Program-made: the position numbers and the translations under genes | The notes under the pieces: generated by a model | What the model saw: only the letters and a program-made list of their open reading frames with translations | Told to the model about the DNA's origin: nothing | Databases searched by the model: none | Shown: positions 1-64,000 of the stretch, one piece after another | Layout of the letters: each line of letters begins with the position of its first letter | Position numbering within the stretch: the stretch's first letter is position 1 | Assembly (NCBI GenBank): GCA_026874595.1 | Contig: CM049307.1 | Location: forward strand, 63,082,370 to 63,146,369 | From: Sipunculus nudus | Taxonomy: Eukaryota; Annelida; Sipuncula; Golfingiida; Sipunculidae | Length of the DNA: 64,000 bases | Direction: 5' to 3'

Positions 1-2090
1 AAGCTTGATGTTACTTGGCTGATTTGGCTACAACAATGTAGAGCCCTGGTGTATGCTCTGTTTGTGGCTCTTCCTTGTGGTGTATTGGTAACCACTCCAA
101 ATAAAATAGGGGCCAGGGAGGGCAGTTACACAGTGGCTTATTTGTACAGAAAGCTGTAAGACCAAAGGTAACCCATAGGTGTTGTGTGGGTGTGACAGGG
201 ACACCTACAGGACTCTGAGCCTTCTGAAGACTTCACACCTGAATGATGCTGAACTAAAATGAGTGGGAGGACGCTTCCTCATAATGACTCAATCAAATTC
301 TTATCACATGCAGTCATGCAAAAGTTGAATATAAATTAATTTTTGACAACTACATGCTTGAAAATTGAATTCATAAAATAATCAAACTCTGTTTTGGAAG
401 ATACATTTTAAAAAAAGCATCCATTATAGGGATGAAAACCTTGCACAGAGGTAACTAGTTTCCAAGTTGGTACCTTGGAATGTTAATTAACCTGTGTTAT
501 TTCTGTGAACTTTTTAATTGAAAATATGTTGAAGACAACCTTGGACATGGTGATATTGCTGCACTGGACTATAAACACAACAGACAGCAACCATGCACCC
601 CTATCGAATGCATGTTGTTCACTGTTAACTGATGCCTTTCAGGGAAATGGCACATTAGCCTCTGTGACATCATGACTCACACTTCAAAGATGGTCATATT
701 GTCAAATGCTATGTTCTTGTGTAAAAAAATATGCTATAAAACCCATAGAACACACACTCTGTGGCTATTTACAATTGAATTTACACCAAAATTCAGTTAC
801 ATGGAGATTGTTATAATACTAATCTATATATAATTAATTTCAATAACATCCGTGATATCTTTCTTCAGATATCTTTAGGACACCCACACACACAGAATCA
901 AGTAAAAACCATAATATTAATTCACAGAGGGTTAATCATATTTCTCTTATACTATTATACCTCCTACTTTATGTCTGTCACCGTGTTAAAAACATTTGTA
1001 ATGGGTCAGTTGTGTCAATGATAAATTTGATAAACAGTTTTCTGTTTCAAATTGTTTGATATTAGAGGATTATTAGGGTTTATATAATGTTATAGTTTGG
1101 TGCTCTGGTTGTGCATAAACATTTGACAAAACAAGACAGATTAAAATTGGCAGTACATAGACCTTTCTCATGAAAACGACAGCTGTGACAACTGGAAGAA
1201 ATTTGAGTCTTTTGCAGTTTTTTTTCAAGGCCAGCTAGTTCAAGTTGCCTCAAGTCTGAGGGGGTACCAACGTGGGTGTTTATCTTACACATGAAGGACT
1301 GAAAGTGGTACTTTAACTTTTTAGCTCAGAATACTTAAATTGACTTTTGAGCTGCAACAGTTTCCCACATTCCACAATCCAGTTATTTAGGTACTCAAGT
1401 GCAAGTTGGAGGTCTTTCCTATCCCTGGCAAGAATTACCATATATGAAAACCCAAGTACATCTAGAGCCTATTTGTGTGTAAAGCATGTTTCATGTTGCA
1501 TGTTTTAATAATTTCATACTAACTGTTTGGGAAGTACTAAGGTTCAAAGGGGGGGGGGGAACAATGAACTATTATTACAAGTCTTGAAATTATTTTTTAC
1601 AAAGCTACAAATATTGTAAAATATATTCATTTTAGTTATTCTGTAAAATTATAAGTAAATTACCTGTTACTGTTTTTTTTTACTTGTAATAAAGGTTCTC
1701 TTTTTAAAGAATGTTTTGTGACCCTTTTCATGGGTCAGCCCTCTGAGCATCCCCCCCCCTTAAAGGTATCTTGGATCTAGACCTACTATATCATTCAACT
1801 CATTCACACTAAATTTTCATCCAGGATATAACTTAGAATATTCTCATAATCTGTGGGAGGAATGATAAATCACCTTTTCTAGCTAGTAAAGACGTTCCTG
1901 TAACAAGTCCTACATGTTCATATTTTATTCCCACTTGCCTTTGTATAATAAAATTTCCCATTGACCCTGGGAAGATTCCAAAAGTTCTATTCTTCTTCCT
2001 ATGTACAAATCCATATGTCACCACATCTGTCAATAAAATCAGCACAAATCTGTACATCATGCCTGTTTAACTTTAGTATCAGTAATTACC
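1..2090. other. Upstream/intronic AT-rich sequence, no gene recognised
   Basis: No exon with convincing splice sites or prominin similarity was found on either strand. The short open frames are chance frames. It holds a G run at 1550-1559 and a C run near 1751-1758. The first six bases are AAGCTT (a HindIII site), which could be a clone boundary or chance. Confidence 0.5.
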
Positions 2091-2149
2091 TGAGGAGGTA
2101 GTTGATGTTCAGCTGAAATAGATATTTTGGTTAATGCTATAATCTCTTA

Positions 2150-2430
2150 ACCACTCAATTTTTTTCATGAAATTTGATCCTTGAATTTATTCTTCCAAAA
2201 TCTAGGATGAGTTTGAAAACTGGTGACCTTGAACTTCATCTTTAAGGTCAGATCAGTCAAAATAGAATTTTTGTGTTAACTCTATTAATATTGAACTGCC
2301 CAATTTTTTTGTGAAATTTGATACGTGAATTTTTTCTGATAAAATTTTAGAAGAGTCTGAAAACAGATGAACTTTGCATGTCAAATCATTAGAAATCTTG
2401 GATTTTTGCAAACAGCATAACATTTGAATA
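2150..2430. repeat. Two tandem copies of a ~144-bp degenerate unit
   Basis: The segment beginning near 2151 recurs near 2293 with the same order of words (CAATTTTTTT, GAAATTTGAT, a GAATTT-rich stretch, GAAAAC, GATTTTTG). It reads like the internal unit of the CTGTCCGTC-type interspersed repeats common in molluscs. Confidence 0.6.
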
Positions 2431-2439
2431 CTGCATATT

Positions 2440-3480
2440 TTTTAGCGAACCTGTGAGCTTATGCGATGGTGCGTAGTGCGTCGTCTGTACTAGCATCACC
2501 AAATTTGTTGCAAATAATCAATCATCGAAAAAACTATATCGGACTTTGTTTATTTTTTTCTAACTGCATTTTCTTAGATTTTATAGGGAAAAAGCTAAAA
2601 AAGCTTTAAAAATCTTATTCTCCGAAACTGTCCAGCCACATTGTCCAATTTTCACAGAAATGATCCCTGGAACAATCTTTCTCAAGTTTGTCAGAATGGT
2701 TCCAGTTCGGAGATTTTTGGCCGAGTTGCAGGAGGTTGAACTTTGTTAACTGTGCAAAAAAGCATATTAAAATTTAAATCTCAGAAACGGCTGGAGCTAT
2801 CATCACCAAATTTTATGCCAATGTTGGACACATAGATCATATCTGAAATTGAGGTATTGGTGGCGCCACCTGCATCGGCCTTTTTTGTACAGGGTCATCA
2901 GTGCCTGTATCACACTGAGGGCTACAAAAAACTTCTTCTCTGAAACTATATGGCCTAAATGTTTAATATCGCACAAATGATCCTAGGGTAGTGCTTTCTG
3001 AAATTTGTTCAAATGGTCTCTTTTCAGTGACTTATGGCTAAGTTATGGGAAGCTGAAGTTAGTCATATGCCATCCCATTTTAGTTCAGTGGCTACAAAGA
3101 TCTTCTTCTCAAAAACCACTGGGCCAAATTCTTAATTAATTATCCTCAGATGTTGATATTCAAGTTTGTTCAAATGGTTTTGGTTCAGTGCTTTTTGGCT
3201 GAGTTACGGGAAGCTGAACTTAGCCAGTTTGCAGTAATTTCCTATATGAGTTATAAACCAGCGAAACGTTTTTCGACTGATGCCACTGAAGCCAGTTTGT
3301 TAAATATTTTACAAGAATAATCCCTACAATAATTCTTATAATAATTGTCATTAATGGTTCCACATGAATGATTTTTGGCTGAATTATGGAGATTGAATTG
3401 AGTCATTTTACAATATATGTTAGCTGTGTGATGCTGTTTCATCTAGCCTGGCACCAGTTTATCAGCATCTATTACATCAT
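2440..3480. repeat. Molluscan interspersed repeat with three to four degenerate internal units
   Basis: Phrases for 'TTCTTCTC..AAACTA', 'GGGCCAAAT', 'AGTTTGTTCAAATGG', 'TTCAGTG..TTTTTGGCTGAGTTA' and 'GGGAAGCTGAA' recur about every 170-250 bp (near 2620, 2930, 3100 and 3260). No coding capacity is visible. The family resembles abundant bivalve repeats, recalled from general knowledge and not matched to a database. Confidence 0.6.
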
Positions 3481-3839
3481 GCCACTAGACATTTAGATTT
3501 GAGGTTATCTTTGGTTAATATTGACAAAAAAGTTTTTTTAAAAGCTTTTAAAAAATCATCATACAAGGCAATGTTACAATCATGGATATTCTGCTCTCTG
3601 TGGCTATATAAAGACAACTGTAAGTAGATTATAAATTCTTGGTATCCCTACTCAACTTAATTCAAGAATTTGCCATAAGTGAGAATTATCTGTATTTTAA
3701 TTTTGCATTCAGTATGCATCCATAATAATTTTACATATATTCCTGATTTTTTTTTTATAAAAAGTCAGCTGAAAAGCATTTTGTATTGGGAAAGTAAATT
3801 TCAAAGTTATTTCAAGTAGGGACCACTTTTGTGTACAAA

Positions 3840-4190
3840 TGGCAGCACTTGGTTTGACCTTGGCAGATTGCCAGTGCCTGGATTTTGGCCATTAGCCAAG
3901 ATGATGTCAGCTCTATAAATAGTTTTGGCACAATGCCAGGATTGGAAGAAGTGCAGCCAGGTATAGGTCAAAGAGTTCACTCAGTGCAGTAGCTGCATTC
4001 TATTTATAGCTTTAGCAGACTGCTCACTGCATCATATTTGGCACCAAAAGTCAGTCTGAATCTATTTATAGCTTTGGCAGACTGCCAACTGTGTCAGATA
4101 ATGCAACAGGTCAAGAGTTCACTCAGTGCAGCCAGGTGCAGGTCAAGAGTTCACTCAGTGCAGTAGCTTGAGGGAGCAATTTGTCACAGG
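3840..4190. repeat. Local imperfect repeats (GTCAAGAGTTCACTCAGTGCAG words)
   Basis: The word GTCAAGAGTTCACTCAGTGC appears twice exactly and a third time with one inserted base between 3965 and 4165. A word around CTATTTATAGCTTT..GCAGACTGC appears twice. This is a short patch of local duplication just before an 18-G run. Confidence 0.65.
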
Positions 4191-4196
4191 TCACTC

Positions 4197-4214
4197 GGGG
4201 GGGGGGGGGGGGGG
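4197..4214. repeat. Poly-G run of 18
   Basis: Uninterrupted G tract on the + strand. Possible G-quadruplex former; its length is likely polymorphic or uncertain in the assembly. Confidence 0.9.
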
Positions 4215-4502
4215 CAAATTCCTTACTCACCTAAGCCTTGTCAGCCCAGTGCATCAAACTCTGGATAAGTTTGATGTATTGGACTGAGGAATTTGATACA
4301 TCAGTCTAAAATTGGGCATGTTTATACATATAAGGTAGCCTTATAGTGTACAAGACTGGTGGCGCCACCTACAATAATTTTTGCACAGTGTATGTCCCTG
4401 CTTATTTCACAGGAGGGGTTTGACATATCAGTCTGACATTGGGCATATGTATAAATCTCTTGGTTGTATATAAAATTGGTGCCGCCAGCTACAACTAATG
4501 TA

Positions 4503-5960
4503 TCTGCCAAAACAGAGTTTTGCGGATACTATGTTTTCAGTCAGACGCCGACACTGCCGCCATCACCGCATAAGTTTCCAGAGAACTCCTCCATAACCAC
4601 TGGGCAGAATTTTTTAAAATTTTGAATTATGGTTGGTCACATGTGAACTGCTGCTCCCTCATTTTTGGATGACCTCTGACCTTTCCTCTCTGACCAGCGT
4701 CCATTTGTGAGTCTGTTTCCACACATAAACCCACATATCTCAGGAACCGTTTGATCGATAAGGCTAAAGGTTTTGCACAAATTTAGCCCTTGGAAAGCTT
4801 TATAACATACACTAAAATTGGTGGCGCCACTTGCAACCATTTTTGCACAGCGTTTATCTGTTCATCTGCCTTGGGATAATATCGCTCATATCTCAGCAGT
4901 GGTTTGACTTTTCCACCTGAAATTTTGCAGGTTTATACATCCTGGACAGCTTTCTTGATTTATGACAGGTGGCGCCACCTACATTCAGGTTTACTCTGCA
5001 GACATCCAAGCTCATATCTCGGGAACTGTTTATCCGAGTGGGCCAAAATTTTGCATGTGTATAGATCTCACATAGCTCTTCATCATAGGCAAAACTGGTG
5101 GCGCCTCCTGCAACCACTTATGCACAGCGTCCATCTGTTCATCTGCCTTAGGATAAAATCACTCAAATCTCAGCAGAGGTTTGACTTTTCCACCTGAAAT
5201 TTTGCAGGTTTTTACATCCTGGACAGCTTTCTCGATTTTATGACAGGTGGCACCACCTACATTCACATTTACTCTGCAGACATCCAAGCTCATATTTCAG
5301 GAACCGTTTGACCGATTTGGCAAAATTTTGCATGTGTATATATCTTACATAGCTTTTCATCATAAGCAAAACTGGTGGCGCCACCTGCAACCATTTATGC
5401 ACAGCATCCATCTGTTCATCTGCCTTGGGATAAAATCACTCATATCTCAGCATTGGTTTGACTTATCCACCTGACATTTTGCAGGTTTATACATCCTGGA
5501 CAGCTTTCTAGATTTTATGACAGGTGGCACCACCTACATTAAGGTTTACTCTGAAGACATCCAAGCTCATATTTCAGGAACTGTTTGACCAATTGGGCAA
5601 AATTTTGCATGTGTATAGATCTTACATAGCTCTTCATCATAGGCAAAACTGGTGGCGCCACCTGCAACCCTTTATGAACAGCGTCCATCTGTTCTTCTGC
5701 CTTGGGATAAAATCACTCATATCTCAGCAGTGGTTTGACTTATCCACCTGAAATTTTGCAGGTTAATACATCCTGGACAGTTTTCTCGATTTTATGACAG
5801 GTGGCACCACCTACATTCACGTGTAAGCTGCAGACATCCATGCTAATATGTAACACACCTCACTCTATTCCCCTTGCCACTTAATCCATGCCTCACTTCA
5901 CCTGTCCCACTCTGATTTCTTCGGATACACATAGTCGCTTGTCGACTACCCATATTCTGG
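4503..5960 (+). mobile_element. Non-autonomous Helitron/Helentron-like element, copy 1, with 277-bp tandem core
   Basis: The 5' end reads TCTGCCAAAACAG with a hairpin (arms ..CAAAAC / GTTTTGCGGATAC). The 3' end has a GTCG-cttgt-CGAC hairpin seven bases before a terminal CTGG, followed by T. The core holds a 277-bp unit in about three copies: GACATCCAAG recurs at 5001, 5279, 5556 and 5833. Each unit contains the palindromic word GGTGGCGCCACC or a variant. The same ends and core occur at 51384-52518. No Rep/helicase coding remains, so it would have been moved in trans. A related degenerate unit lies just upstream at about 4320-4500. Confidence 0.75.
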
Positions 5961-7767
5961 TTTTAAAATGTACTAGTCTGAAACTTTCATACGAAACGTC
6001 CATTTTGCTGAAATCATAATGACTAAGGTAGATATGTAGGACTTAAGAGGATCAATATTAAATTTTAAAAATAAACCTCCATTCATACTCCTAAACTTTG
6101 CACAGGTTCGCATTAGACCTGTAGGCCTTGTTGTTCTCCAATTTGATACACTAGATGTTTCAACCAAGTGCTTGGAGAATATGAAAACCATATTTAAGTC
6201 CATTAGTGTCAGAATTAATGGTACAATCATTGACAACAATAATGAATTTTGCGTGATTTACAGAGTTAAATACCTCGTCCAGGCACTAAAGTTCTCGATT
6301 ATATGTGGACATCTGTATAAGCACCTAGCCACACAGGTAACAGAGACAAGTCCTAATAGGTAGCAGAATTCTATGTGACAAAATCAATAGTACTCGTCAA
6401 TCCTTAGTAGATATACAGGGAGGGGCCAATCATCCACAGATCATCAATACTTTGAGGCAGGGTGGAGCAGACATAGGAGGATTAGGCCCAATATATACAG
6501 CCAAGCCCTTCCTACCAAAATTCACGTAGATTAAACTTTATAATGCCAAACCTCCTCATTCTGGGTTACTTTTCATCATTACTAGATTTATATCATCAGA
6601 ATTTCATCATCGCTGTCAGACATTCTATAACTGTATTTCACTGCCAGTTCAGTGAAAATATTGATCAATGTATCTATGTGTTTGAGTCAGTATGGATAGA
6701 AATACGTAACTGTGACAGGTAGATGGCACATCAGTGAACTGACATTATCATTGGCTTCAATTGTATCCTATTGTTGTGACTGTAACCTAATGGTGAAGGA
6801 AAAATAGTCATGAGTTCTATCCCATTGTAAGGACAAATGATGTCAAAAGGCTCTGAAACTGTAATAATATGTGGAACCTCACAGCTGTGGGTACATCTGA
6901 ATGATGCATAGATGATAACAATATTATAGAAATTGTGTAAAAATGTGATTTATGTATCATAAACTAATCAAAACTGGTACATAAATACAGGCTAGTTATA
7001 AATGTATTAATCTGTTATTAAGCAACCACTCTCAATCTTCTATTACAATGTGCAATTCAGCATGTGTGAAATAATCACAGTACATGGGGTATATCCTATT
7101 CTGGTACTTGTTAAGGCACTTAATTTAGAAAAGTGCATATTTATTTGATCCTTTATTAAAATGAGTTTTATTGTCTGTGATAATAAAGCATAATAGTAAC
7201 CTCATTAGCAGTAATCCACTCTAAAACTGTTGTTTCCATGTGCATGTATATGCATATATGTGTGCGGAAAATAGCTGTTTCTATTTGTGCATACATACAT
7301 GAATATATGTGTAAACTGGCAAAATTATATAGCAGAAGAGAGGATCTATCAGGTCTTTTCCAGAAAATATGCTGGATTGAAATATTTTACAGTGAAACCC
7401 AGAGTCCACACAGACCTTGTGCATAAAAATCACACCTGTGACGATTTTCATGCATTATATGCACATACACTGACAGACACATGGAAACATTCCAGCTGCA
7501 AAATCACTATTTTGGATTCTCTTTCTTTAATATATCAGAAATCCAAAATGTTTACTAAATGCATGATCTTTCTTACCACTTGGTTGTTTTCAGTCAATTA
7601 CAGACCATAAGTATAATCTTCAATAAGAAATAAATCTCTGTAGTGAGCATGGTCTTTTTATTTTGTTCTTTAACCATTTTGTGGGTAATATAGTATTGTA
7701 TTTTTTTATTGTTTTAATATGATACATTATCAGGTTTCCTCATATTTTATTCTTTTGTTATTTTCAG
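5961..7767. other. AT-rich intronic or upstream sequence, nothing recognised
   Basis: No splice-supported exon or clear repeat was recognised. A short block around 6400-6540 is slightly GC-richer than its surroundings but shows no convincing protein similarity in any frame. The prominin signal-peptide exon could hide here, but I could not find it. Confidence 0.4.
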
Positions 7768-62252
<54,485 letters not shown>

Positions 62253-62790
62253 TCTATTATTGAAGATGTTTTTTTTTTTTGTTGTGGTGTTTTTATGGTA
62301 TACAAGTATTAGTTCTCCTTGCATTGAGCTCTGATGCATATACAGTACATGAGGTCTTATTGTGCCATATTTTGGTTTTGTGTACTATGATCTATAGGGT
62401 TTGATTTTTGCTGAACTTTGTGTATTTATGGTGCAGAATGTGGGATCTAACCTTAGTATTCTGATATGTTAACAAGGTGTTGTCCTTTCCATATTTCAGT
62501 GTTTGTGTATATTTATGGTATGAAAAGATATGGTTTTGGTGTATTAATGGCATTGATGAATATATTTTGATCATGTATCCTCCTTGTATACTCTTGGTAT
62601 ATAAGATGATTTTCAGCCCAGATGATTCTGTCTATTTGTAGTATCTATGTTATACAAATGTGTTGTCATCCATATTTAGTGATATTTTATGATGTGCATG
62701 ATCTGGTTTTGTTTTGGAGTATTTCTAGTATCTGTACACAAGGTTTGGAATGATCAATAAAATGAATTCCTGAAGGATATAGGCACAGAC
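62253..62790 (+). other. Predicted 3' UTR of prominin
   Basis: AT-rich sequence from the stop codon to just past the first AATAAA (62756-62761). A second signal at 62855-62860 could extend it. Confidence 0.55.
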
Positions 62791-62860
62791 TGTAAGGGTG
62801 TCCATTGTTTTACCACAAATTTGGTATATGGGAAACACGTTGTTCTCCCCTAGAAATAAA
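62756..62860 (+). terminator. Poly(A) signals AATAAA
   Basis: AATAAA at 62756-62761 and 62855-62860, about 0.5-0.6 kb after the stop codon of the last prominin exon. Confidence 0.55.
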
Positions 62861-64000
62861 ACAGTATTAGCCAAGAATTCTTTCTGCAGCCATTCCTTTT
62901 TGTTTATACACAGTAGTGATAAACATGCATCAGGCGTGATCAGTGGTGTGAAAGAAACATAAACATAGCATCCTGCACACAGTAAAAATCAATTTGTGAT
63001 TCAAATCAATTTGTGATTCATGATAGGTACATCTTTCTTGGTTGCGAGTTTTTCACTCATGCATATAGTATCATACCTTTGGCCATTTGGTCTTATTATA
63101 GTTAACAGACACACTAGGTACTTTAGTTCTAAACTTGCATGAAGTTTAGGTGGATTACCAGATATTTGCCTTTTCCTCTGTAAATAGCTTTAACTGCTGC
63201 TGAATAATGCTTACAATAATGCATGGCTCTGGCATGATCTGTCCATATGGTTTATGTGTAATCTTTAATATCTCATGTATGGGATCTGGGTCTCAGGTTT
63301 TTAGCTTTAATTTTATGATTCCATTATGTTTGTATATATGCAGCTTTGTATATCTACTTCACTTTTGAATAGCTGTATTTTGATGATATTGTGTATATTA
63401 ATATTACTAAGGGTTTAGTACTAGATACCACATATCTTAACATTAGAACTATAACACAGTTAATATAGAATCTAATAATTGTTAGACAGCTAGAGGCACC
63501 ATAGGTTAGAGTTATCATTTATGTGTCACTGTAACTACCCATTAATATTGTGCATCAGTATTGTGATATGTGTAGTTATCTTTGGTAAAGTGGAATTATA
63601 GAATAAAGGATAATGTAGGAATTATTTCTGCTAAATGCGTACACACTTTGATGGTTTATATATAAGATACTTTGACCATAGTAATTAATAGAAGGAAAGT
63701 TTTCAGTCCTATATGTTTGTTCTCTTAAAATTAGCTTTTTGATTCTACATGTGTACTCCAATATATATTTACCGGTAGTTTATCCCCCCCCCCCTCCCCC
63801 CCCCCCATTCCACAGCCCGCTTCACTGGCATACTTTCTCCATATGATGTTGAATTTGAAATTCGAATAACAGCTTATTCTCAAAATTGGATCTTATAATT
63901 AAGGCAGGGTATAAAATCATAGGCAGAGAAAGAAAGTTTTAAGTAAATACAGGGAATTACAATTAAAGGCTACACCACTTGCTAAAAAATACCTTAGTTT
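62861..64000. other. Downstream sequence, no gene recognised
   Basis: Holds a 17-bp direct duplication (AATCAATTTGTGATTCA, about 62988-63020) and C runs at 63784-63807 (CCCCCCCCCCCCTCCCCC..). No exon of another gene seen. It could be a longer 3' UTR or intergenic. Confidence 0.45.

Noticed and set aside
4893-5751. Open frames on both strands in the GGTGGCGCCACC region, repeated at 51479-52005
   Set aside because: They fall inside the 277-bp core of a non-coding mobile element. 277 is not a multiple of three, copies differ freely, and no protein family is recognised.
5973-6363. Overlapping frames on both strands that might be an unknown protein
   Set aside because: Both strands open over the same stretch, no family motif, no splice sites in the right places.
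1-7767. Search for the prominin signal-peptide and first ectodomain exons
   Set aside because: No ATG exon with a hydrophobic leader, a proper donor and phase 1 matching exon A could be supported; left unannotated rather than guessed.

Overview
The window is animal nuclear DNA, strongly AT-rich, with long introns and many interspersed non-coding repeats. The repeat families (CTGTCCGTC-rich 'Helentron-like' elements with tandem cores, GGTGGTC-type MITEs, tRNA-derived SINEs) look like those of marine molluscs, most likely a bivalve. That assignment is an inference from repeat style and protein divergence. No bacterial, organellar or viral gene was seen.

One host gene occupies almost the whole window on the + strand: a prominin (CD133 family) gene running from 7768 to at least 62252. 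I can chain 24 exons with consistent splice phases into 804 residues. They cover all five membrane segments, both large extracellular loops and the cytoplasmic tail. The signal peptide and the first roughly 80 residues were not found; they lie upstream of the window or in exons I could not recognise in 1-7767. The 3' end shows competing tail exons (57036, 59710, 61050, and the main route 60116 / 60832 / 62153), which predicts alternative cytoplasmic tails.

Layout: 1-7767 is upstream or intronic sequence with molluscan repeats and a Helitron-like element (4503-5960). 7768-7835 is the first recognised exon. 7836-19368 is an 11.5 kb intron holding a 3.6 kb, 41-bp minisatellite with higher-order structure (8648-12292), an E-box/CRE-bearing GC-richer patch (13680-14220) and a SINE. 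19369-36367 carries membrane segments 1-3 and loop 1. 36221-48026 carries membrane segments 3-4 and loop 2. The 48027-54985 intron is almost entirely stacked Helentron-like elements. 54986-62252 encodes the end of loop 2, membrane segment 5 and the tail, followed by the 3' UTR with AATAAA signals.

The most interesting structures are four: the minisatellite that seems to have grown out of a MITE; the nested and abutting Helentron-like elements, one with a related 'empty site' elsewhere in the same gene; the phase-coded alternative tails of prominin; and a small CpG-richer CRE cluster inside an intron.
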